Assembly: GCA_963667595.2 (NCBI GenBank)
Contig: CAXXWD010000008.1
Location: forward strand, 116,873-180,872
Origin: JAHJQZ01 sp963667595
Lineage (GTDB): Bacteria; Pseudomonadota; Alphaproteobacteria; Rhizobiales; Devosiaceae
Direction: 5' to 3'
DNA: 64,000 nucleotides
This document shows positions 51,564-59,589 of the stretch, in pieces. Position 1 is the stretch's first letter. The number at the start of each line of letters is the position of its first letter. Both the position numbers and the translations under genes were made by a program. Under the pieces are notes generated by a model. That model had not been told where the DNA came from. It did not search any database and worked only from the letters and a program-made list of their open reading frames with translations.

Positions 51564-51917
51564 TTGCCTTTGATCATCCTTACGCAGCGCAATGTCGCTG
51601 CCCTCAAACACGCGCTCATCGCAACATTCCCCACCGTAAAGTCCGGCCACGCCGACGAAGCCATTGCGGCCGGGATAGGTTTCAAGACCCATGCGGCATT
51701 ACTCGCTGCGATGAAAGTCCATGGACCTTCGTCACGACTTCATGTTCTCGTCTCCGAACTCTTGGTAACGCGCCGGCTAGCCGAACTCGGCTATCCCACC
51801 CCGAACGCACGCAAACTCGCCCACGCCTTCGGTGCCGCGCACCTCCCCGACTCGCCGCACGAATGGGCTTTTGTGGAATTGCGCAATCGCGCAGCCAATG
51901 TTGCCAACCAGAATTAG
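51564..51917 (+). CDS. Hypothetical protein, 117 residues
   Basis: The likely start is TTG at 51564, with GGAAGG 7 nt upstream. The sequence LTQRNVAALKHALIATFP...ADEAIAAGIGFKTHAALLAAM has the look of a small helical domain found in uncharacterised alphaproteobacterial proteins, but I cannot name a function. The reading frame and ribosome site support a real gene. Confidence 0.6.
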   Translation: MPLIILTQRNVAALKHALIATFPTVKSGHADEAIAAGIGFKTHAALLAAMKVHGPSSRLHVLVSELLVTRRLAELGYPTPNARKLAHAFGAAHLPDSPHEWAFVELRNRAANVANQN

Positions 51918-51944
51918 CGGCAACCAACATTCCATCCCCTCCCG

Positions 51945-52091
51945 GCGTCATCCTCGGGCTTGACCCGAGGATCCATTATGGAACCAATCGGTTTGTCAGC
52001 TTTCCATATTGGCGACACCGGATCATCAACCGACCGATGATGAATCGTGCCGACACTGCATGGGTCCTCGGGTCAAGCCCGAGGATGACGC
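51945..52091. repeat. Inverted pair of CCTCGGGCTTGACCCGAGG elements
   Basis: Palindromic 31-bp elements at 51945-51975 and 52061-52091 are inverted copies of each other (TCATCCTCGGGCTTGACC...). They are relatives of the pair at 29905-30072 and can fold as a long-range stem. The rest of the 51918-52201 gap is low-complexity and holds no gene. Confidence 0.7.
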
Positions 52092-52201
52092 GGAGGGGGG
52101 CAAACCGGCAAAACGACAGGCAGCACGCCGCCCCCTATCCCCTACTCGCTATTCGCTACACACAATTCCCCATTCCCCACTCACCATTCCCCATTTCCCT
52201 C

Positions 52202-52239
52202 TTGTCATCCCGTCTCGGTGTGCTATATACCTAGCACAC
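52202..52239 (+). promoter_or_regulatory. Promoter and GntR/YtrA-type operator
   Basis: TTGTCA (52202-52207) and TATATA (52224-52229) are 16 bp apart. Inverted arms GTGTGCTA (52218-52225) and TAGCACAC (52232-52239) with a 6-bp spacer overlap the -10 box. The layout fits autorepression by the GntR gene that starts at 52256. Confidence 0.75.
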
Positions 52240-52255
52240 TAACGAGGTAGAACAG

Positions 52256-52612
52256 ATGACCGAGTGGAACGAGAGCCAGCCGATCTTTCTGCAGATCCGG
52301 CAAAGGCTCGTGGAGATGATCCTGAAAGGCCAGGTCAAGCCCGGCGAGGCACTTCCCTCGATCCGGCAGGCCGCCGCCGATCTGGCAGTCAATCCCCTGA
52401 CCGTGACCAAGGCTTATCAGTCGCTGGTCGACCAGAATGTTGTCGAAAAGAAAAGAGGCATGGGCATGTATGTGAGCGAAGGCGCACACGACGCGCTGTT
52501 GGCGCTGGAGCGCGACAAGTTTCTGACCGAGGAATGGCCGCGCATCCGCCAACAGATCGAAGCGCTCGGCCTCGATCTCGAGACGCTGATGAAGACGGAG
52601 ACGGGCAAATGA
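52256..52612 (+). CDS. GntR-family regulator, YtrA subfamily
   Basis: This 118-residue protein is a winged helix with only a short C-terminal helical tail, as in YtrA. It starts MTEWNESQPIFLQIRQRLVE, has VKPGEALPSIRQAA and NPLTVTKAYQSL recognition-helix residues, and ends with a dimerisation helix. It is the first gene of an operon with an ABC ATPase and permease and probably represses it through the palindrome at 52218-52239. Confidence 0.92.
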   Translation: MTEWNESQPIFLQIRQRLVEMILKGQVKPGEALPSIRQAAADLAVNPLTVTKAYQSLVDQNVVEKKRGMGMYVSEGAHDALLALERDKFLTEEWPRIRQQIEALGLDLETLMKTETGK

Positions 52613-53487
52613 ATGCCGATGCCATCATCACCGCGACCAATCTCAAAAAGAGCTTTGGCAAGCACGACGTGCTCAAGGGTCTTACCTTTTCCATTCCCGC
52701 CGGCCGCATTTACGGACTGGTCGGGCATAACGGCGCCGGAAAGACCACGACGCTCAACGCCCTGTTGGGCCTGACGGATTTCGAGGGCGATCTGACCGTC
52801 TTCGGACGCAATCCTTTCGCCGAACGGGCAAAGCTGATGCAGGACGTGGCTTTCATTTCCGACGTTGCCAGCCTGCCGCGCTTTTTGAGGGTCCACGAAC
52901 TCTTCGATCTCATCGAAGCCATTCACCCCCGCTTTTCACGAGAGAAAGCCAATGTTTTCCTCCAGGGCACTGACCTCAAGCCCGATCTCAAGCTCAAGAC
53001 CCTGTCGAAAGGCATGCTCGCTCAACTTCACCTGGCCGTTGTCATGGCAATTGACGCTCACCTACTGGTCCTCGACGAGCCGACCCTTGGGCTGGATATC
53101 ACTTACCGTAAGCGTTTTTATCGACGCCTGATCGAAGACTACATGACGGACGAAAAGACGCTGATCATCACCACGCACCAGGTGGACGAGATCGCCTCGA
53201 TCTTGACCGACATCATGTTCATCCGCGACGGCGAAATCGTGCTCGACATGCCGACCGACGATCTGGGCATGGTTTTCACCCAGCTCGTGGCCGGCGCTGA
53301 CACCGTCGCCGAAGCCGCAAAGCTCGGCCCCGTTTTTTCGGAGGCCCGGTTCGGCCAGACCGTCATGGTGTTCGAGAACGTCGCGCGCGACCGGCTGACT
53401 GCGTTCGGCGAAACCAGCACCCCCACCCTTTCCGACCTTTTCGTGGCGCTGATGCAGCGCCAGGCCGCCATTCCGGGAGACCTGTGA
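52609..53487 (+). CDS. ABC transporter ATP-binding protein (YtrB-like exporter)
   Basis: This 292-residue ATPase has Walker A GHNGAGKTT, the signature LSKGM (a variant of LSGGQ common in YtrB-type exporters), Walker B LLVLDEPTLGLD and the switch TTHQ. The ATG at 52609 overlaps the GntR stop by 4 bp (ATGA). A 3' overlap of one base couples it to the permease. YtrA-regulated exporters respond to cell-envelope stress in known cases; the substrate here is unknown. Confidence 0.92.
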   Translation: MNADAIITATNLKKSFGKHDVLKGLTFSIPAGRIYGLVGHNGAGKTTTLNALLGLTDFEGDLTVFGRNPFAERAKLMQDVAFISDVASLPRFLRVHELFDLIEAIHPRFSREKANVFLQGTDLKPDLKLKTLSKGMLAQLHLAVVMAIDAHLLVLDEPTLGLDITYRKRFYRRLIEDYMTDEKTLIITTHQVDEIASILTDIMFIRDGEIVLDMPTDDLGMVFTQLVAGADTVAEAAKLGPVFSEARFGQTVMVFENVARDRLTAFGETSTPTLSDLFVALMQRQAAIPGDL

Positions 53488-54374
53488 TGAACGTCATGAC
53501 TGCCCTTATACGGCGCGAGTTCCTCGAACATCGCGGCGCCTTTTTCTACGCCCCGGCGGTGTTGGTCGCCACGCTGAGCGTGTTGTTTCTCATCGGCCTT
53601 ATCTTCGGCCACGTCAGTGGCACCACGGTCGTCGAGCACGACCTCGACGCGCTGGACATGCTGCAGATCGCCTTCACCAGCATCTCTATCGCCTGGACCG
53701 CCTATCTGGTTATCGCGCTCTATTTCTACTATGCCGACGCCTTCTCGTCCGACAGCCGCAACAATTCCATGTTGTTCTGGAAATCGATGCCGGTCTCCGA
53801 CATCAAGATCCTGACGGCGAAGGCACTTTCCGGCGTGACCATCCTGCCGGCGCTGATCCTCGGGTTCGCCCTTTTGACCATGGTCGTGGCCTATGTCTTC
53901 AGCTTCCCGCTTTCGATGCGGTTGCCCCTGGTGCAGACGGTCAATCCGATCGACATGCTGGCAACGCTGTTCAGCATGGGGATCGCGACGGCGGTGTTCT
54001 CCATCCTGACCATCCTGTGGTATGCGCCCTTCCTGGCACTGGTGGCCGGCATGTCGGTACTGGTCAAGCGCTGGGCCATTCCCGCCGCCATCCTGTTCAT
54101 CGTCGCGCTGATCGTGACCGAGGGCATTCTGACCTTCGGTAATTTCGGCAACGAGCTCCCGATCAGCGCCTATATCGCCTATCGCGCGAGTGGATTGGGC
54201 GAAGAATACCACCTCCTGCAGATCATTACCCATGGCGGCTATCTCGCCCCCTTCGAAATGATCGCCGTCTTCGTCAGCAAGATTGACTGGATGCAGATGG
54301 GGATCGGTGTGCTGTTCGCGGCAGCGGTCGTTTATGTCTCCAGCGAATACCGCAGACGCCGGCTCGACATCTGA
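53487..54374 (+). CDS. ABC-2-type membrane permease
   Basis: This 295-residue protein has about six spans, beginning with the amphipathic MNVMTALIRREFLEH then AVLVATLSVLFLIGLI. Charged loops such as DSRNNSMLFWKSMPVSDIKILTAKAL match the ABC-2 family's cytoplasmic coupling region. The ATG at 53487 overlaps the ATPase stop. It is the membrane part of the GntR-linked exporter. Confidence 0.88.
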   Translation: MNVMTALIRREFLEHRGAFFYAPAVLVATLSVLFLIGLIFGHVSGTTVVEHDLDALDMLQIAFTSISIAWTAYLVIALYFYYADAFSSDSRNNSMLFWKSMPVSDIKILTAKALSGVTILPALILGFALLTMVVAYVFSFPLSMRLPLVQTVNPIDMLATLFSMGIATAVFSILTILWYAPFLALVAGMSVLVKRWAIPAAILFIVALIVTEGILTFGNFGNELPISAYIAYRASGLGEEYHLLQIITHGGYLAPFEMIAVFVSKIDWMQMGIGVLFAAAVVYVSSEYRRRRLDI

Positions 54375-54392
54375 CACCATCCGGCACATGAT

Positions 54393-54428
54393 AAAAAAGG
54401 GCGGATCGTTTCGGGTCCGCCCTTTTTT
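54393..54428. terminator. Bidirectional intrinsic terminator
   Basis: AAAAAAGGGCGGA (54393-54405) and its complement TCCGCCCTTTTTT (54416-54428) flank a 10-nt loop. A/T tracts on both sides fit termination of the ABC exporter operon and of the converging DUF4386 gene. Confidence 0.85.
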
Positions 54429-54437
54429 TCGGTCCGG

Positions 54438-55148
54438 TCAGGCCGCGACCGGCTGGACGATGCCGCCCCGCATTCCCTTGACCAAAAGCCAGAGCGCAAA
54501 CCACGCCTCGGCGATTATCGGGATCACGTAGAAATAGGACACGGTCTCTGCGATGTCCCGGGCGAAAAAGACCGCGGCGCTGCCGGTGAAATAGACCACG
54601 CCGGACGCGACGACGACAGCGCCCAACGCCTTGGGAGCAAAACCCGAAGTCACGATCAGCCAGCCGAGGACAAGGCAGGCAATGGCGAAAAAGAACAGGC
54701 CCAGATCGTAACCGGCGCCATGTAGTTCGATAAAGAACAGGGCCAGTGCGTTGGACTGTTCGACCGAAAAGCCCGACAGCGCACCCGGATGCATGACGAG
54801 GACCGTGCCGGCGAACAGGTTTAGAAGATTGACCCCGAGGATGGCCGACTGGGTCAGGCGGAAGCCGGCGGCCACCATGGCAAGCGTACGGCTGACCGGC
54901 TTGAAGATTTCGAACAGCAAGAGCGCCAGCGCCACGTCGCAAAGGACCATCGCCAGATCGGCGGCAAGGCTCAGATAAAAACTGCCACCGGACCCGAGAA
55001 TATTGGCGGCCGTCGCTTCGGCGTCGCCCGTAACGAGGAACGGCGCGCGTAAAAACAGTTCGCTGACGATGCCGAGGACGAAAACGAGAAGATAAAGCAC
55101 GCCCGCCCAGCGGAAGATCGTGGCGGAGACCGTGGATTGGGTCGACAT
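54438..55148 (-). CDS. DUF4386 membrane protein
   Basis: This 236-residue protein has about six hydrophobic segments and the DUF4386 pattern: an early YLLVFVLGIVSELF helix and an LLFEIFKPVS loop. I start at 55148 (MSTQSTVSA), with AAAGGA upstream; the longer frame runs into the neighbouring gene. It is a paralogue of the next gene (both have about 236 residues and an LFEIFKPVS/LFHLLKPVS loop). The function of the family is unknown. Confidence 0.82.
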   Translation of the reverse strand: MSTQSTVSATIFRWAGVLYLLVFVLGIVSELFLRAPFLVTGDAEATAANILGSGGSFYLSLAADLAMVLCDVALALLLFEIFKPVSRTLAMVAAGFRLTQSAILGVNLLNLFAGTVLVMHPGALSGFSVEQSNALALFFIELHGAGYDLGLFFFAIACLVLGWLIVTSGFAPKALGAVVVASGVVYFTGSAAVFFARDIAETVSYFYVIPIIAEAWFALWLLVKGMRGGIVQPVAA

Positions 55149-55255
55149 GGGTTTGTCCTTTCGAAAGCAAAAAGAGAGGGCGTACCCGTCGCGAACGGCG
55201 GGCAGCGGAGGATCGATGCCGGGCGCAGGCCGCCCGGCCAGGTGGCGTGGAAAGA

Positions 55256-55966
55256 TCAGGCCGTTTGGATCGGCCATTGCCTGGCATTGAGACCGCGGAT
55301 CAGGAGATAGAAGGTGAACCCGATCTCGCCGATCACCGAGACGGCGAGGAAAACGCTGGCCAAAAGGGCAATCAGCCCGTCGTTCGGCATGAGCAGCATT
55401 GCGGCGCTGTCGAACAGATAGCCGAGACTGCCGAACCCGATCAGGAGCCCGAACACTTTCGGCAGATAGGGTGCGCAAAAGACAAGGCCGCCCAGGATCG
55501 CCAGATGCAGAGCGAAGAACAGGCCCCAGACCTTGACCCCGATCGCCCGGAACGCCATCAGCCCGGCAACCTCATCGGCGACATCGGCGGGCAGCGTTGC
55601 GTCGCCGATCAGATTGAGCGCCAGCGCCGAAACCATGATGTTGACGCCCATGATGACAACCATGGACATCCGCGCCCAGGCGGCGGTCCGCGAGGCCAGT
55701 TCGCTGACCGGCTTCAGCAGATGAAAGAGCATCGCGGTCAGGGCGATTTCGCTCAATAGGACGACACTCTCGGCGCCTAGGCCCATCCGGGCCAGCTTCA
55801 AATTGTCGGCAAGGGCGTTAGCGGTTGCCACGGCATCGCCGGGTACGCTCAATACCGTCGGCAGATAACCGATGGAAAAGCCTCCGGCGACGGCGATGAG
55901 CAGATAGAGCGCCCCTGCGGATCGGGCCAGACGGATGGGCGTCAGGGGCTTTGCGATCGTGGTCAT
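55256..55966 (-). CDS. DUF4386 membrane protein, paralogue
   Basis: This 236-residue protein has the same six-span layout and a LLKPVSELASR loop after the fourth segment. Its stop lies 107 bp upstream of the neighbouring paralogue's start, so the pair probably forms a small operon, possibly with the oxidoreductase gene that starts farther upstream. Its role is unknown. Confidence 0.82.
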   Translation of the reverse strand: MTTIAKPLTPIRLARSAGALYLLIAVAGGFSIGYLPTVLSVPGDAVATANALADNLKLARMGLGAESVVLLSEIALTAMLFHLLKPVSELASRTAAWARMSMVVIMGVNIMVSALALNLIGDATLPADVADEVAGLMAFRAIGVKVWGLFFALHLAILGGLVFCAPYLPKVFGLLIGFGSLGYLFDSAAMLLMPNDGLIALLASVFLAVSVIGEIGFTFYLLIRGLNARQWPIQTA

Positions 55967-56004
55967 TTCGAAATTCCCTTTATTGGAAAATGCTCGGGAA
56001 CCAG

Positions 56005-57006
56005 CTATTCGGCCGCAAGGCGCGTTGTCGCCCCGGCGGCGATATCGAGAACGACAGAGCCGGTCTTGTGGCGGGTTTCGACTCTCCGATAGGCGTCGCC
56101 AATGCGTTCGAAGGGATACACAGCGTCGATGACGGCGCTCAGTTCGCCGCGCCGCAGCAGGACGGCCACCGCTTCGAGATCCTGTTTGCTTGTGCCGCTG
56201 ATGTGATTGGCGATCTTCCGGTCGCTGAACAGGTTGGTGATCACGCCGGAAAGGGAATCGGCGATGTTGATTTCGAGCGGTAGGAATATGCCGTTCGGCT
56301 TCAGCATCTTCTTCGCCCGTGCAAAACGCATGGTGCCGGCAGTATCAAAAACGACATCGTGGATTGCGCCGAGAGCGACGGCATCGGCACGCTTGTAATC
56401 GACAACTCTATCGGCGCCGAGCGAACGGACGAGATCGACGTTTCCGGTGCTGGCCACGGCGGTGACCTCGGCGCCGAGCGCCTTGGCAACTTGCACCGCG
56501 TAGACCCCGACACCACCCGAAGCGCCGCCGATCAGCACCTTCTGACCCGGCTGCACACCTGCGAAATCCCTAAGGAACTGCAAAGCGCAGATGGCACCGA
56601 AGGGCAAACCGGCAGCGTCCTCGAAGCCAAAACCCTCGGGCATGTGAGTGATGGCGGCATCGGCGGTCATCGCCAGATATTCGGCATGCGCACCCATGGC
56701 CTCGGAAAGCCCGAAGACGGCGTCGCCGAGCTTGAATTCGGTGACGTTCGCGCCGACCGAAACCACACGGCCGGCGAATTCGGACCCGAGTACGGGCCGG
56801 TTCGGGCGGGTGAGTCCCGCCATCAACCGTCCGGGCAGCCACAGGATGCCGGGAAAGGCCGAAGCGCGGAACCGCCAGTCGGCGGTGGTGATGGTGGTCG
56901 CGAAGACTTTGACCAGAACCTGATCCGGTTCGATTTCGGGACGGGGGATATCGGTGATGGCGACAATATCGGCAGGGCCGTATTCGGTGTAGGTGGCGGC
57001 TTTCAT
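56005..57006 (-). CDS. Zinc-independent quinone oxidoreductase-like MDR protein
   Basis: This 333-residue medium-chain dehydrogenase has an N-terminal GroES-like domain and the NAD(P) loop GGASGGVGVYAVQVAK. The cysteines and catalytic zinc motif of alcohol dehydrogenases are absent, as in QOR/NAD(P)H:quinone oxidoreductases. It is divergent from a LysR gene, 87 bp away, and may be regulated by it. The DUF4386 genes follow 38 bp after its stop. Confidence 0.88.
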   Translation of the reverse strand: MKAATYTEYGPADIVAITDIPRPEIEPDQVLVKVFATTITTADWRFRASAFPGILWLPGRLMAGLTRPNRPVLGSEFAGRVVSVGANVTEFKLGDAVFGLSEAMGAHAEYLAMTADAAITHMPEGFGFEDAAGLPFGAICALQFLRDFAGVQPGQKVLIGGASGGVGVYAVQVAKALGAEVTAVASTGNVDLVRSLGADRVVDYKRADAVALGAIHDVVFDTAGTMRFARAKKMLKPNGIFLPLEINIADSLSGVITNLFSDRKIANHISGTSKQDLEAVAVLLRRGELSAVIDAVYPFERIGDAYRRVETRHKTGSVVLDIAAGATTRLAAE

Positions 57007-57093
57007 CTTGGGCGGTCCTTGACTGGAATTGCGATGCCCCGCTTGTACCTATGCGTCTTTCAGGGGTGAATTGACTGAATCCCCACTTCTGAT

Positions 57094-58011
57094 ATGCATT
57101 TTCGCATGGATTGGCGCAGCGTCAGATTTGACTGGAACCGGGCAAGGGCTTTTCTCGTCACCGCCGAGGAAGGCTCGCTGTCAGCGGCGGCGCGGGCGCT
57201 GGGCATGACCCAGCCGACCCTCGGGCGTCAGGTCGATGCGCTCGAAGCGGAACTGGGCGTCATTCTGTTCGAGCGGGCCGGACGCGGGCTGGTCTTGACC
57301 CCGAGCGGGCTCGAACTGCTCGATCACGTCCGGGAAATGGGCGAAGCGGCGGGGCGCATGTCGCTGGCCGCCTCTGGTCAGGCCCATGAGATCGAAGGCT
57401 CGATCACGCTCACCGCCTCCGAGATGTATTCGGCCCATTACCTGCCGCCGGCCATCGCGCGCTTGCGGCGCGAAGCCCCCGGCATCGCTGTCGAGATCGT
57501 TTCGTCCAACGCCACCGTCGATCTGAGGCGGCGCGAAGCGGATATCGCCATCAGGAATTTCCGGCCGGAGCAACCGGACCTCATCGCCCGCAAGGTCGGC
57601 GACGACACGGCGCGGGTCTATGCCTCGAAAGCCTATTTCGGCGACAGGGATCTGCCGCGAAAGCCTGATGATCTCAAAGGCGCAACCCTCATCGGATTCG
57701 ACGAGACCGAGCGGCTCGTTCAAAGCCTCAATGCCTGCGGCTTCGCCTTTTCCCACAAGCAGATGCGGGTCATCACGGCGAGCCATCTCGTGCAGCTCGA
57801 ACTGGTCAGGGCCGGGGTCGGTCTGGGCGTTTTCCCCGATATCGTCGCGGCACACGATCCGGACCTGATCGCCGTGCTGCCCGAAATTACCGAGCCCTTC
57901 AATTTCCCGCTCTGGCTGACGGCGCACAGGGAAGTGCACACCAGCCGCAGGGTACGGCTGGTGTTCGATCTTCTGGCCGAGGAAATGACGAAACTGGTGA
58001 GACGGCCATAG
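57094..58011 (+). CDS. LysR-family transcriptional regulator
   Basis: This 305-residue regulator has an N-terminal helix-turn-helix (GSLSAAARALGMTQPTLGRQVDALE) and a C-terminal substrate-binding fold. It starts MHFRMDWRS; an ATG 12 bp later is also possible and neither has a strong ribosome site. Divergence from the oxidoreductase gene suggests it as target. Confidence 0.92.
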   Translation: MHFRMDWRSVRFDWNRARAFLVTAEEGSLSAAARALGMTQPTLGRQVDALEAELGVILFERAGRGLVLTPSGLELLDHVREMGEAAGRMSLAASGQAHEIEGSITLTASEMYSAHYLPPAIARLRREAPGIAVEIVSSNATVDLRRREADIAIRNFRPEQPDLIARKVGDDTARVYASKAYFGDRDLPRKPDDLKGATLIGFDETERLVQSLNACGFAFSHKQMRVITASHLVQLELVRAGVGLGVFPDIVAAHDPDLIAVLPEITEPFNFPLWLTAHREVHTSRRVRLVFDLLAEEMTKLVRRP

Positions 58012-58026
58012 CACCACCTCACCCGG

Positions 58027-58485
58027 TTATTTCCGACGCTTCCGCTCCGGACGATCGAACCGCAGATGCGGTTCGCCGTCGCTGGTCCTGTCCGGCGAGA
58101 CGCCATAAGGATCGACGGTGACGCTCACCCGTTTGCGGAAAGCGGAAAAGCTGTCGAAACGCACCACGTCGACCGGTTCGTCGAAAGCGATGGTAACCTT
58201 GTAGAGATTGCCGCCCGGCATCATCGAGGTGGCAAGCACCTGTCCGGTGAAACGTTGCTTGAGATAGGTGCCGGACACCCTGTCGCCCAAGGCGACCGGA
58301 CAGGCAACCGGCTCGGGCAACGACGCCACCGCGGTGTTCCAGTCGCGATAGCCATGCGCCTTGGCGACGCGTTCCAGCGCTTCGGAATGGGTGATGGCGG
58401 TGCCGTCCCTGGCGTGGTCTTCTCTCAAGGCACGGGCTTCGGCCTTGAGCGTTTCGGGACTGAGTGTGGCAAACGAAAAAGGCAT
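58027..58485 (-). CDS. Hypothetical protein with glyoxalase-related N-terminal segment
   Basis: This 152-residue protein starts at 58485 (MPFSFATLSPE), with AAGG 5-6 nt upstream; a longer open frame extends to 59007 inside the next gene and is not credible. The N-terminal LKAEARALREDHARDGTAITHSEALE...VAKAHGYRDWNTA part resembles a small domain annotated as 'glyoxalase superfamily' in related genomes. The C-terminal half (VTIAFDEPVDVVRFDSFSAFRKR) is a beta-rich domain. No function is assigned. Confidence 0.6.
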   Translation of the reverse strand: MPFSFATLSPETLKAEARALREDHARDGTAITHSEALERVAKAHGYRDWNTAVASLPEPVACPVALGDRVSGTYLKQRFTGQVLATSMMPGGNLYKVTIAFDEPVDVVRFDSFSAFRKRVSVTVDPYGVSPDRTSDGEPHLRFDRPERKRRK

Positions 58486-58806
58486 GTCGACCTTATACGG
58501 TTCCTGGGGGCTTGAGAGGCACGGGGTCCGCATTGCCATGCTGCGCCTCCGGTTCAGGATGACGTACATGCATCTGTTTTTCAGCATTCGCCGTTCGAAA
58601 CGAACGGACACTCGCCAAAGGGTCGCTTCACCATCGGGTTTTCCCGGCGGACGGCGGGCGCGCCCGGCCCGATGCGCCAAATAGGCATTCGGCACGGTGC
58701 CGTCAAGTCCGCCCGCTACGGCGCGCCATCGTATGCGCGCGACAAAAAGCGCTGGACCCGATGCATCGATTTTTGCGACAACGTCCACCGCAACCAGAGG
58801 CAAGGC
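58486..58806. other. Divergent intergenic region
   Basis: These 321 bp separate the minus-strand hypothetical gene from the TSUP permease. I see no gene, repeat or clear promoter. Confidence 0.4.
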
Positions 58807-59589
58807 ATGGAAATTCTTCTGCTTTTCTTGGCGGGTCTCATAGGCGGCGCGCTCAATACGCTGGCGGGCGGGGGCTCGTTTATCACTTTTCCGGCCCTGG
58901 TGCTCGCCGGCGTGCTGCCGGTTACCGCCAATGCCACCAACACCTTCGCCGCGCTGCCCGGCTACATCAGCGGCGCCATCGGCTTCTGGCCGGAACTCAA
59001 GCGCCATCGTGAACGCCTGCTCGGCTATGCCATCATGGCCGGTATCGGCGGCTGGGTCGGCGCCGAACTCTTGCTGATCCAGTCGGACGCCGGGTTCGGG
59101 CGCATCGTGCCATGGCTCATGGCCTTCGCTGTGCTGCTCTTCGTTTTCGGCGCGCGGATCAACGTTTTCTTCGCCGGCCGGTCACTGGGTGGCGGCAACA
59201 TCACTCCCCTTTTATCCGCGCTTCTTCTTTTCGTCGTTTCCGTCTATGGCGGCTTTTTCAATGCCGGCTTCGGCATCCTTCTGCTCGCCATTTTCGCCCT
59301 GTCCGGCATGATCGATCTCAACGTCATGAACGGACTGAAACTCTGGATTTCCGCGGTGGTCGCACTGGTCGCCATCTTGCGTTTCGGTCTCGGCGATGCG
59401 ATTTCCTGGACGCAAGGCGGCGTCGTCTTTGTCGGCACCACCATCGGCGGCTACGGCGCGGCACGGCTGGCGCGACGCATGCCCATGCGTCTCTTGCGCC
59501 TGTTCGTCACCGTTCTCGGCCTTCTGGTGACGCTCGGCTTTTTCGTGAACACCTACGGGATGGGCCTGATCCAGACCGCACTGTCGTGA
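58807..59589 (+). CDS. TSUP (TauE/SafE) family permease
   Basis: This 260-residue membrane protein of about eight spans begins MEILLLFLAGLIGGALNTLAGGGS, the family's first helix and GGG loop, with a repeat of the motif in NAGFGILLLAIF. TSUP proteins export sulfite, taurine-derived sulfur anions or related compounds. The start at 58807 follows AGGC; upstream residues in the open frame are not membrane-like. The end overlaps the converging molybdopterin oxidoreductase gene by 37 bp. Confidence 0.88.
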   Translation: MEILLLFLAGLIGGALNTLAGGGSFITFPALVLAGVLPVTANATNTFAALPGYISGAIGFWPELKRHRERLLGYAIMAGIGGWVGAELLLIQSDAGFGRIVPWLMAFAVLLFVFGARINVFFAGRSLGGGNITPLLSALLLFVVSVYGGFFNAGFGILLLAIFALSGMIDLNVMNGLKLWISAVVALVAILRFGLGDAISWTQGGVVFVGTTIGGYGAARLARRMPMRLLRLFVTVLGLLVTLGFFVNTYGMGLIQTALS

